This document shows positions 8,932 through 16,437 of a DNA stretch of 64,000 nt, one piece after another. A program made the position numbers and the translations under genes. How positions within the stretch are numbered: position 1 is the stretch's first letter; each line of letters starts with the position of its first letter. This stretch comes from Sphingomonas paeninsulae (lineage in GTDB: Bacteria > Pseudomonadota > Alphaproteobacteria > Sphingomonadales > Sphingomonadaceae), in contig NZ_CP032829.1 in NCBI RefSeq assembly GCF_003660165.1, positions 496,001 through 560,000 on the forward strand, in the 5' to 3' direction. A model generated the notes under the pieces. The model did not search any database. It was given only the letters and a program-made list of their open reading frames with translations, and was not told the DNA's origin.

Positions 8932-10146
8932 ATGGCGGCGATTGAGAACAGAGTTATTATCGTAGGCGCAGGGCCCGTGGGATTGATGACCGCATTCCTA
9001 TTGGATTCCCACGATATTCCCTATCTTCTGATTGCGTCAGAAGCCGTGCTCGCAACCGATCTGCGCGCTTCCACCTTTCATCCCCCAACGCTGGATTTGC
9101 TGGACAACCACGGACTTGCCGCTCCGCTCATCGAACAGGGCCTGCGTAGCCCAACCTGGCAAATTCGACTGCATGAGACCGGGGAGCGAGCTGAATTTGA
9201 CCTAACGGTGATCGGCGATGCCACGCGTCATCCCTTTCGTTTGCAATGCGAACAATCAAAGCTTTGCGAACTGCTACTCAAACGGCTTTACGCCAGTGGC
9301 AAAGGTGAAATCCTGCTCGGGCGACGCATCGACGGCGTATCGCAGGACGATGATGGCGTGACGATCATAACCTATGACGCGGATGCACCTGAAAACACCC
9401 ATCCAATGACGTTCACGGGACGTTATCTGGTCGGCGCCGATGGCGCACGCAGCGTCGTGCGCAAAAGCCTGAGCTTTGGTTTCGATGGCAAAACTTATCC
9501 CGAAACAACAATTCTCGCGACCACGCTCTTTCCGTTCCACGATCATTTACCGGGTCTTTCAAACGTCAATTACGTCTGGAAAGACGGCGGCACGTTCAGT
9601 CTGCTCCGCTTGCCCCATCTGTGGCGTTGCAGTCTTTATCCCGATCACGAAGAATCAATCGAGGATGGGCTGAAACCAGAGAGCATTCAGCGCAAATTGC
9701 AGGCCATCGTGCCCAATTCGGCTGGCCATGAGGTGATAGAGAGCCGTGCCTATCGCATTCATATGCGCATCACGGATACCTATCGAAAGGGGCGTGTCGC
9801 GCTGGCGGGTGACGCGGCGCACGTAAACTCTCCTTCTGGCGGCATGGGGATGAATGGCGGGGTCCATGATGCCTTCGAACTGACGGCGGCGCTGGCCGAA
9901 ATCTGGCATGGCGGTCGGATCGAACTGCTTGATCGCTATACTCGACGTCGGCGTCCTATCGCCGAGCAGGAAGTGCTTGCTCAATCCGATCGCAACCGTG
10001 CGCGTATGCAGGAGCGTGACGGCACGAAGCGCCGCGAAATGCTGACGGCCCTACAGCGTATTGCAGGCGATCCTGTGGCGGCGCACGAACATTTGCTCCG
10101 TACTTCGATGATCGCTGGCTTGCGCCGTGCCGCGGAGATTGCATGA
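8932..10146 (+). CDS. FAD-dependent monooxygenase (p-hydroxybenzoate hydroxylase fold)
   Basis: This 404-residue flavoprotein monooxygenase has the three family fingerprints: GAGPVG (12-17), the DG motif VGADGAR (168-173) and the GD motif LAGDAAHVNSPSGGMGMN (291-308). Such enzymes use NAD(P)H and O2 to hydroxylate aromatic or related rings. I prefer the ATG at 8932 (GGGGCGG upstream) to the in-frame GTG at 8902. The protein lacks the C-terminal thioredoxin-like domain of phenol-2-monooxygenases. It opens the rightward operon and overlaps the next gene by four bases (ATGA), so it probably activates a substrate ring early in the pathway. Confidence 0.9.
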   Translation: MAAIENRVIIVGAGPVGLMTAFLLDSHDIPYLLIASEAVLATDLRASTFHPPTLDLLDNHGLAAPLIEQGLRSPTWQIRLHETGERAEFDLTVIGDATRHPFRLQCEQSKLCELLLKRLYASGKGEILLGRRIDGVSQDDDGVTIITYDADAPENTHPMTFTGRYLVGADGARSVVRKSLSFGFDGKTYPETTILATTLFPFHDHLPGLSNVNYVWKDGGTFSLLRLPHLWRCSLYPDHEESIEDGLKPESIQRKLQAIVPNSAGHEVIESRAYRIHMRITDTYRKGRVALAGDAAHVNSPSGGMGMNGGVHDAFELTAALAEIWHGGRIELLDRYTRRRRPIAEQEVLAQSDRNRARMQERDGTKRREMLTALQRIAGDPVAAHEHLLRTSMIAGLRRAAEIA

Positions 10147-10916
10147 CGATCGGCCGTTATGACTATGGCCGCGCAGGTCGGATTGGCATCGGGACACCTC
10201 AGGCAAATCCTACTGTGGAGGCCGAGTTTGCAATTCTGACGCCGCCGAGTGTGAGCATGGCCGTCATTCGATTGACCAGTTCGCATACCGATCCGGCAGA
10301 TCGTCTTCGGTCCTATCTTGAACGATTGGAGGATCATCTTGCGGCCTATGACACCTATCGACCCGACGTTTTCGGTTTTGCCTGCACGGCTTCGTCGTAT
10401 CTCGTCAGTCAGGTAGACCAGCACCGGATAGTAGCAGCCTGCGAACAGCGATTTGGATATCCAATCGTAACCGCAGCGGACGCAATTCAGTGGGCGTTAG
10501 AGCGTATAGGCGCGCGCCGGATCGCGCTCCTATCGCCCTATCCTCCCGCACTTAGCCAAGCCGCCCACGCTTTTTGGCAGGGTCGCGGGTTCGAACTGAT
10601 TGAAACTGGGAACGCCGGAGGACTTGGCGCAGGTGCGGACACTCGCGGAATATATGCGATGGGCAGCATCGACGCTGCCAATGCGCTGGCCCGGATTGAT
10701 ATAGCCGGGATCGATGCCGTGTTGTTCAGCGGCACAGGTATGCCCTCGCTTCCCCTGATTGCAGAACACCGGACCGGGCCACCGCTCCTTTCGTCCAATT
10801 TGTGTCTGGCGGCGTGCCTCTTCGACCAGCTTGGCCTTCGCAATTTGCTTGATCCGGACAGCGCACCTGAACTTTCCTGGCGCGACCGTTGCCGGGCTGC
10901 GACCACCCAATTTTGA
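10143..10916 (+). CDS. Asp/Glu racemase superfamily protein (maleate isomerase / arylmalonate decarboxylase type)
   Basis: This 257-residue protein resembles the maleate cis-trans isomerase / arylmalonate decarboxylase branch of the Asp/Glu racemase superfamily (GIGTPQANPTVEAEF near the N terminus, FACTASSYL at 79-87, LFSGTGMPSLPL at 194-205). Isomerases of this branch use two cysteines. Here Cys81 is present at the first site, but the second site is Gly197 (SGT instead of SCT). Natural arylmalonate decarboxylase shows the opposite pattern, keeping only the second cysteine. The chemistry is therefore uncertain: a decarboxylase or an isomerase with one thiol. It sits between monooxygenase and aldehyde dehydrogenase genes, overlapping the former by four bases, which supports a role on a ring-cleavage or diacid intermediate. 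Confidence 0.82.
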   Translation: MTIGRYDYGRAGRIGIGTPQANPTVEAEFAILTPPSVSMAVIRLTSSHTDPADRLRSYLERLEDHLAAYDTYRPDVFGFACTASSYLVSQVDQHRIVAACEQRFGYPIVTAADAIQWALERIGARRIALLSPYPPALSQAAHAFWQGRGFELIETGNAGGLGAGADTRGIYAMGSIDAANALARIDIAGIDAVLFSGTGMPSLPLIAEHRTGPPLLSSNLCLAACLFDQLGLRNLLDPDSAPELSWRDRCRAATTQF

Positions 10917-10927
10917 TGGAGACCCCA

Positions 10928-12397
10928 ATGACTGAAGTGATTTCTGCCGTGATCGATGGAGCGATCATCAGTGCCGGGGAAGCCCCGGTCTCGATCATCA
11001 ATCCCGCAAACGACAGCCTGATCGTCGATTTACCCGAAGCGGGCGCCGACACTGTGGACCGTGCCGTTCAGGCCGCCCGTCGAAGCTTCGACGAGGGCGT
11101 CTGGCGGACAATGCCCGTCGATAAGCGTCAGGCTGTGCTTCGCCGATGCGCTGATGCGATCGAGAGTAATGCGGATGAACTCGCCGGTATCGAAAGTGCG
11201 AACACCGGCATCCCATTCTCGCAATTGCGCAATCGATCGGTACTTCGGGCCGCCGACAATTTCCGCTTCTTCGCCGATTATATCGGTCAGAGCGTTGGCG
11301 AACTTTACGAACAGAATCCGGATTATCTAACGATGGTCCGGCGTGAACCAGTCGGTGTGGCGGCGCTCATTTCGCCCTGGAATTCGCCGATCGCACTTGG
11401 CTCGATGAAAATCGCCTCGTCGATCGCATTTGGTAATAGTTGTGTGTTGAAGCCATCCGAGCAGGCACCGCTCGGGATCAGCAAACTGGCAACATTGATG
11501 ACAGGCGCCGGTGTTCCGGACGGTGTCGTCAATCTCATCAACGGGCGTGGCGCAACGACCGGCGATCAACTTGTCCGGCATCCGGATATCGATGTCGTGA
11601 CATTCACCGGAGGCACTCATACCGGGCGACTGATCATGAAGGCCGCAGGCGAAAATCTGAAACCGGCCACGGTCGAACTTGGCGGTAAATCGGCCAATAT
11701 TATTTTCGACGATGCCGATTTCGATCAGGCGGTCGATGGCGCTCTGCTCGGCATCTTCACGAACAACGGCCAGCAATGCCTGGCTGGATCACGCATATTG
11801 GTGCAACGTGGCATCGCCGCGCGCTTTATCGAAGCATTCATTGCCAGAGCAAAGGCAATCCGCGTCGGCGACCCCCTCGATGCCGCGACCGAACTGGGTC
11901 CATTGGTTTCACAACGGCACCTGCAACACGTGATGAGCTTCGTGCCAGACGCAAACCTGGCCGGACACCGAATACTGACTGGCGGCCATCGCGCACCCGG
12001 CTTCGACAAGGGCTGTTATTTTGAACCAACGGTCGTTCAGGTCGATTCGAACGACAGCCGCATCTGTCAGGAGGAAATCTTTGGCCCGTTCGCTGCGTTG
12101 ATGATTTTCGACACGGACGAGGAAGCCTATGCTCTGGCCAACGCCAGCCGTTTCGGCTTGGTCAGCTACGTCTGGTCTCAGAACATCGGCCGCATCATGG
12201 AAGCGCAAGAGCGCATTGCAGCCGGCATAGTCTGGTGCAACACCCCAATGATGCGTGAACTGCGCGCGCCATTTGGCGGATATAAGGAATCCGGTGTCGG
12301 CTCGGATGGCGGCAAGGCGTGCGAAGCTTTTTACACACGTCAAAAAACCGTGACGATTCCCCGGCGCCCGATCATATTACGTAAACTAGGAGTATGA
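10928..12397 (+). CDS. NAD(P)-dependent aldehyde dehydrogenase
   Basis: This 489-residue aldehyde dehydrogenase oxidises an aldehyde to the acid. Catalytic residues are all visible: Asn152 (SPWNSP), Lys175 (LKPSE), Glu250 (VELGGKS) and Cys284 (NGQQCLAGS), with the PFGGYKESGVG C-terminal signature. I chose the ATG at 10928, which has GGAGA five bases upstream; an ATG at 10916 that overlaps the racemase stop (TGATG) is also possible. As the last gene of the rightward operon it probably removes an aldehyde or semialdehyde made upstream, as in HpcC/HpaE-type semialdehyde dehydrogenases. The exact substrate is unknown. Confidence 0.93.
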   Translation: MTEVISAVIDGAIISAGEAPVSIINPANDSLIVDLPEAGADTVDRAVQAARRSFDEGVWRTMPVDKRQAVLRRCADAIESNADELAGIESANTGIPFSQLRNRSVLRAADNFRFFADYIGQSVGELYEQNPDYLTMVRREPVGVAALISPWNSPIALGSMKIASSIAFGNSCVLKPSEQAPLGISKLATLMTGAGVPDGVVNLINGRGATTGDQLVRHPDIDVVTFTGGTHTGRLIMKAAGENLKPATVELGGKSANIIFDDADFDQAVDGALLGIFTNNGQQCLAGSRILVQRGIAARFIEAFIARAKAIRVGDPLDAATELGPLVSQRHLQHVMSFVPDANLAGHRILTGGHRAPGFDKGCYFEPTVVQVDSNDSRICQEEIFGPFAALMIFDTDEEAYALANASRFGLVSYVWSQNIGRIMEAQERIAAGIVWCNTPMMRELRAPFGGYKESGVGSDGGKACEAFYTRQKTVTIPRRPIILRKLGV

Positions 12398-12790
12398 AGC
12401 ACCCACGCTCGCCGATAGAGAGCATCATCCTTTATTGCAGGCATAATACCAAGCGATAATAGGTGAAAATCTGTTCTAAAAAGTTATTGAGTGGAACGAA
12501 TCTGGTCTAAGATTACCAAAGTCGGATATTCCGCTTTCAAGCAGCCGTGCCGACGTCCGAAAAACAGACGGTCCGTTTTCAAATTCGTCCGCATCGGCAC
12601 CCCCGATTAGCGCACCGAGCTGCCCATAGTCGAAATCCCCATAAGCCTACGCTTGTTGCCCCGCGGGTTAGGGCACCGCCGACGTTCGTGCGCCGGGCGG
12701 CGTCCGAAACTCGAAACGAAAGTGGCCTGACAGCTTATGAACTAAAACGACGGTAAACCGTCGTCGATGGATCAATTCGGTGCGTTTCGG
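12398..12790. other. Gene-free stretch after the catabolic island
   Basis: No convincing gene is seen here. The first 150 bases are AT-rich and the rest GC-rich. The only structure is a 6-bp hairpin (CGACGG, loop TAAA, CCGTCG) near 12749-12764 with no T tract. Together with the broken MFS gene that follows, it looks like decayed or junction DNA at the island's right edge. Confidence 0.4.
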
Positions 12791-13449
12791 TTATCTTTGC
12801 GCGCATGTGACGATATCCTTGGCGGTTATCTCGGCGGCGGCGAGGTTTGCGGCAAGGCCTGCCAGAATCGCCAACCGATAGCTTGCGGTCGCATCATAGA
12901 GCAGGCCTGCCGCAACCGGGCCGACGAGCGTTCCGATCGCGACGCTTGTGTAAAGCAGCCCCATGATCCCGCTTAGCTTCGCTGTTCCGAACCGGTCGGC
13001 GACGACCGACGGCAGCACCGCGACCCAGCCGCCATAAACAACCCCATAGACCAGCGCAAAGACGATGAGCGCCGTACTGGTCGACGCCATGACCCACAGC
13101 CCCATCGAGAGCGCCATCGCGACATAGGTCGCCGCCAGAAAACGATCGCGACCCAATCGGTCAGCCACGCTGCCCAGCAGGAAACGACCGACGGCGCTTC
13201 CTGCCCCGATCAGCGCCGACGCGCGCGCCGAGTCCACACCGAGGTCGAGAGCAAGGGGACCAAATGGACGAGCGGAACGAAGCTGCTGAGCCCGCACGTA
13301 AGGCAGGCAAAATAGAGGCGAAAAAACTTCGGCGTGCGCACCATGCTGCGGAGGCTCGCACCGCGATCGGACGCGGCCGTGGCGGCATCGACCAGAGCGT
13401 CCTTAATCAGGAGCCATGCCGAATCCCGGTAACGCGGCGATGGCGCCCA
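12791..13449 (-). pseudogene. Truncated and frameshifted MFS transporter
   Basis: Only the C-terminal half of a major facilitator protein remains. Helices 7 onwards read LYFACLTCGLSSFVPLVHLVP in one frame, then continue in another as LDLGVDSARASALIGAG and VADRLGRDRF to a stop at 12791. One base is missing near 13253-13260, between the VHLVP and ALDLG segments. The first six helices are absent upstream, so this is a real truncation and not just a frameshift. It marks decay at the edge of the island. I cannot tell whether the parent gene was part of the island. Confidence 0.8.
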
Positions 13450-13609
13450 GCATCTCCAATCGAACGACCGACGAGATACCATCAAAAATCCCATCATCTG
13501 GATGGTATACAGTAGAATTGTACCGGTCTGAATGAAACGATCATACCACGAAAAGGTGGCTTAAAACAGTCAGTTATGGCGCCTTATGGCACCTCGTGAA
13601 AGCAAATTT

Positions 13610-13695
13610 TGGTGCGGGCGGTGGGAATCGAACCCACACTCCTCTCGGAACAGGATTTTGAGTCCAGCGCGTCTACCAGTTCCACCACGCCCGCA
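13610..13695 (-). tRNA. tRNA-Leu (anticodon CAA)
   Basis: On the minus strand the sequence folds as a class II tRNA: acceptor stem GCGGGCG/CGCCCGC, D-loop GGTAGACGC, anticodon loop CTCAAAA giving CAA, a long variable arm, the T-arm GGTTCGATTCC and an encoded CCA (13610-13612). The long variable arm and CAA anticodon identify leucine (UUG codon). The anticodon stem holds one U-U mismatch by my pairing. Confidence 0.95.
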
Positions 13696-13768
13696 CTGCG
13701 CTGTCCTATAACGCCGCTCGTTTAGGACGCAATGCCAAAGGATAAATTCTGATGAATCGCTATGCCCG

Positions 13769-15277
13769 TCAACTGCGAGGGGCTTGCCGCCGATAGCTGA
13801 GCGCCTCGGCAATATGGATGCGGCCCACTTTCTCGGCATTAGCGAGGTCGGCGATCGTCCGGGCGACGCGCAGGATTCGAGTGTAGCCACGTGCGGATAG
13901 GCGCATAGCTTCAGTCGCTTGGGCGAGCAGCTTTCGTCCAGGTTCGTCAGGGGTGCAATACTCATCGAGCAATGGGCCATCGACCTCGGCGTTAGTACGC
14001 GGGCCATCGACGCCATAGCGCACCGTTTGCAACGCCCGAGCTTCAGCCACGCGCGCTCTAACCTCGATGCTTCCCTCGGCGGGCGGTGGCAAGACTAGGT
14101 CGGCAGCACTGACGGCGGAGACATCGACGTGAAGATCGATACGATCGAGCATCGGTCCGGAAACTTTGGCCTGATAGTCGGCCGCGCATTTCGGAGCGCG
14201 CGAACACGCCAGCGCTGCGTCGCCCAAATGACCACAACGGCACGGGTTCATGGCCGCGATCAACTGTACCCGAGCAGGAAACGTGACATGGGCATTGGCA
14301 CGGGCAACGCTGACGCTGCCCGTTTCGAGGGGCTGGCGAAGCGAATCGAGAGCCGCACGCTGGAATTCGGGAAGTTCGTCGAGAAACAGCACGCCAAGAT
14401 GCGCAAGGCTTACCTCACCCGGCTTTACGCGCAGTCCGCCACCCGTCAGCGCCGCCATCGATGCCGAATGATGCGGTGATCGGAAGGGTCGCGTCCGCTT
14501 CAGGCGGCCTGCTGTCAGTTCACCCGAAACGCTGGCCACCATCGAAACTTCGAGCGCCTCGCCCGCCGTCAAATCTGGAAGGATACCCGGCAAACACGCG
14601 GCCATCAGCGATTTTCCAGACCCCGGTGGACCGACCATCAGCAGATTATGCCCCCCGGCCGCCGCAATCTCAAGCGCCCGCTTGGCCGTCTCCTGACCCT
14701 TGACCTGTTGCAGGTCGGGACCGTGCACACGTTCCTCTACCTCCCCCGCGACCGCGCCGGGCAACAACACCGATCCCTTGAAATGATTGAGAAGGCTCAA
14801 CAAATCGGGCGCGGGGATGACCTCTACCGAGCCAGCCCACGCGGCTTCGGCACCCTGCGACACAGGGCAGACCAGTCCCTTGCCCTGCTCGGAAGCGTGG
14901 ATCGCTGCAAGCAAGACCCCCGGAGAAGGCGCGATTCGACCGTCCAACCCAAGTTCCCCCACGACGACATAGCCCGCCAACGTTTCGGCATCGACGATCC
15001 CCATCGCACCCAGCAACGCCAGCGCGATCGGCAAATCGTAGTGCGACCCCTCTTTCGGTAAATCGGCGGGCGACAGATTCACGGTGATGCGCTTGGGGGG
15101 CAAAGCCAACCCGATCGCGGCGATCGCCCCCCTCACCCGCTCGCGGCTTTCGGCAACTGCCTTATCGCCCAGCCCAACAACGTTAAAGTTTGGAACCCCG
15201 GCGATCAGCGAGCATTGCACCTCAACGGCGCGCGCCTCCAGACCGAGGTAAGCCACTGTCGGCACTGTCGCGACCAT
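13769..15277 (-). CDS. comM: YifB/ComM family Mg-chelatase-like AAA+ ATPase
   Basis: This 502-residue protein is a YifB/ComM family AAA+ ATPase. It has an N-terminal ChlI/Lon-S5-like domain (residues 1-170), Walker A GPPGSGKS at about 217-224, a Walker B-type VLFLDELPEF, and the C-terminal Mg_chelatase_C segment with RGYTRILRVARTIADL. In naturally competent bacteria ComM acts as a branch-migration helicase during transformation recombination. The length is normal for the family. It is monocistronic here, divergent from the rpmH cluster and upstream of tRNA-Leu. Confidence 0.93.
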   Translation of the reverse strand: MVATVPTVAYLGLEARAVEVQCSLIAGVPNFNVVGLGDKAVAESRERVRGAIAAIGLALPPKRITVNLSPADLPKEGSHYDLPIALALLGAMGIVDAETLAGYVVVGELGLDGRIAPSPGVLLAAIHASEQGKGLVCPVSQGAEAAWAGSVEVIPAPDLLSLLNHFKGSVLLPGAVAGEVEERVHGPDLQQVKGQETAKRALEIAAAGGHNLLMVGPPGSGKSLMAACLPGILPDLTAGEALEVSMVASVSGELTAGRLKRTRPFRSPHHSASMAALTGGGLRVKPGEVSLAHLGVLFLDELPEFQRAALDSLRQPLETGSVSVARANAHVTFPARVQLIAAMNPCRCGHLGDAALACSRAPKCAADYQAKVSGPMLDRIDLHVDVSAVSAADLVLPPPAEGSIEVRARVAEARALQTVRYGVDGPRTNAEVDGPLLDEYCTPDEPGRKLLAQATEAMRLSARGYTRILRVARTIADLANAEKVGRIHIAEALSYRRQAPRS

Positions 15278-15416
15278 TCATTACGCCCCCGTTTCGACCA
15301 AGCGCTTAGGCGCAGAGGTGCCGTCTTGCCAATGCAACACACGCAACCCAAATGGTGTCGATGAAGATTATCGACCGAATCCGGAGCGTCGACCATAAGC
15401 CCCCGTGCGGACAGCT

Positions 15417-15671
15417 ATGTTCTCGCTCGGCTGCTTCCTGGTAATATTGTCACCAATCGTCGGTGCGATACCTGGCCCCGGCGGTATGTTTGTGTTCGCG
15501 GCCGGATTTGGGTTGATGCTGCGTTATTCGAAATGGGTGAAGCGGCGTTATGTGCTGTTCAAGCGGCGCTGGCCGAAACATGGTCGCTGGACAGACTGGG
15601 GCCTGCGCCGCGCCAGCGCAAAGCGTCGTGCAGAACGAAAAGCTCGCCTCTCGGAGTCCAGAAGCGATTGA
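15417..15671 (+). CDS. Small membrane protein with PGPGG motif
   Basis: This 84-residue protein has one hydrophobic hairpin-like segment (residues about 2-35) containing IPGPGG, followed by a very basic tail rich in Arg and Lys (WVKRRYVLFKRRW onward). It resembles the small PGPGW-type inner-membrane proteins found near yidC/rnpA in other bacteria. The function is unknown. The start is the ATG at 15417; an in-frame GTG at 15405 would add four residues. It is followed by a terminator, so it is separate from the rpmH unit. Confidence 0.65.
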   Translation: MFSLGCFLVILSPIVGAIPGPGGMFVFAAGFGLMLRYSKWVKRRYVLFKRRWPKHGRWTDWGLRRASAKRRAERKARLSESRSD

Positions 15672-15705
15672 CTTTTGTTCGGGACCGCCATAGTGCCGCT
15701 CCAAC

Positions 15706-15735
15706 GGTCGTCCCCCTGGGGCGACCTTTTCTTTT
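15706..15735 (+). terminator. Intrinsic terminator upstream of rpmH
   Basis: GGTCG-TCCCC pairs with GGGG-CGACC (one bulged T, two-base loop), followed by TTTTCTTTT on the plus strand. It ends the small membrane protein transcript. Because it stands only 20-27 bases before the rnpA and rpmH starts, it could also act as an attenuator of the L34 operon if the promoter lies upstream of it. Confidence 0.8.
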
Positions 15736-15754
15736 CAAAGTTTCGTATCAGGGC

Positions 15755-16219
15755 ATGAGCGATGAAGCGCACTTTTCAGCCGAGCAATCTAGTTCGCGCA
15801 CGACGTCACGGTTTCCGTCATCGGATGTCGACAGTAGGCGGTCGTGCAGTAATCCGCGCCCGTCGGGCACGCGGACGCATAAAGCTGTCCGCCTAAAAAC
15901 TGTTTCGGCCCGCAAGGATTTCCTTGCGGCTAACAGTGCCAAGCGACGGGCAACCTCTGGTTTTGTTCTGTTGGTGCGTGATCGCGCTGACGGAAGCCAA
16001 GCCAAGCGACTCGGCATTACCGTCACCAAAAAAATTGGCAATGCCGTCGTGCGTAACCGCATGAAGCGGCGTTTTCGTGCGCTTGCTCGCGAAGTCATTG
16101 CCGATGGCGGTTTTGTTGGTAGCGACCATATCCTTATCGGACGCGCTGGCGGCGTCGAGCGCGATTATGCGACCTTGCGCGACGATTTGACGCGGGCGGT
16201 CGCCAAACTTGCCACATGA
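15755..16219 (+). CDS. rnpA: Ribonuclease P protein component, overlapping rpmH
   Basis: RnpA is the protein subunit of RNase P, which matures tRNA 5' ends. The core is clear from about residue 47 ([14 protein letters not shown]) to RNRMKRR at 100-106, the RNA-binding RNR motif. Between the end of rpmH and this core there is no ATG, GTG or TTG in frame; the only start that keeps the core whole is the ATG at 15755, seven bases before rpmH. The protein would then be 154 residues with a 46-residue polar, Ser/Arg-rich extension encoded across rpmH. The same nested layout is known in Thermus. A missing base or an unusual start codon is the alternative. The gene overlaps yidD by four bases. Confidence 0.85.
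   Translation: MSDEAHFSAEQSSSRTTSRFPSSDVDSRRSCSNPRPSGTRTHKAVRLKTVSARKDFLAANSAKRRATSGFVLLVRDRADGSQAKRLGITVTKKIGNAVVRNRMKRRFRALAREVIADGGFVGSDHILIGRAGGVERDYATLRDDLTRAVAKLAT
15762..15896 (+). CDS. rpmH: 50S ribosomal protein L34
   Basis: This 44-residue ribosomal protein L34 has the full family pattern: MKRTFQPSN start, [20 protein letters not shown] and the KLSA end. L34 is a late-assembling protein of the large subunit. The reading frame is too short for most gene callers. The whole gene lies inside the upstream-extended reading frame of rnpA (different frame), with its ATG seven bases after the only available rnpA start, so both share one ribosome-binding region (CAGGGC). Confidence 0.97.
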   Translation: MKRTFQPSNLVRARRHGFRHRMSTVGGRAVIRARRARGRIKLSA

Positions 16220-16425
16220 AACAAATTCTCATCTGGATAGCAAAAGGCTGGCAGCGCGGACCGTCGCTGATCTTGCCGCCGACTTGTCGTTATGCTCCCA
16301 GTTGTTCGGCCTACGCCATCGAAGCCATCGAGCGCCACGGCGCTTTGCACGGTGGCTGGCTGACGCTCAAACGCATCCTGCGCTGTCACCCATGGGGCGG
16401 CAGCGGTTTCGACCCTGTACCCTAA
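16216..16425 (+). CDS. yidD: Membrane protein insertion efficiency factor YidD
   Basis: This 69-residue YidD protein has the family cysteine pattern [11 protein letters not shown], the amphipathic N terminus [10 protein letters not shown], and the end [21 protein letters not shown]. It helps membrane protein insertion together with YidC. It overlaps the end of rnpA by four bases (ATGA) and is followed after 12 bases by yidC, the usual operon order. Confidence 0.96.
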   Translation: MKQILIWIAKGWQRGPSLILPPTCRYAPSCSAYAIEAIERHGALHGGWLTLKRILRCHPWGGSGFDPVP

Positions 16426-16437
16426 AGGACCTGCCGC

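Noticed and set aside
12547-12756. 69-codon plus-strand frame in the gap after the catabolic island
   Set aside because: Composition is Arg/Pro-rich without any domain or ribosome site; likely random in GC-rich DNA.
12749-12764. Short hairpin CGACGG/CCGTCG as a terminator for the aldehyde dehydrogenase
   Set aside because: It lies 350 bases after the stop and has no T tract.
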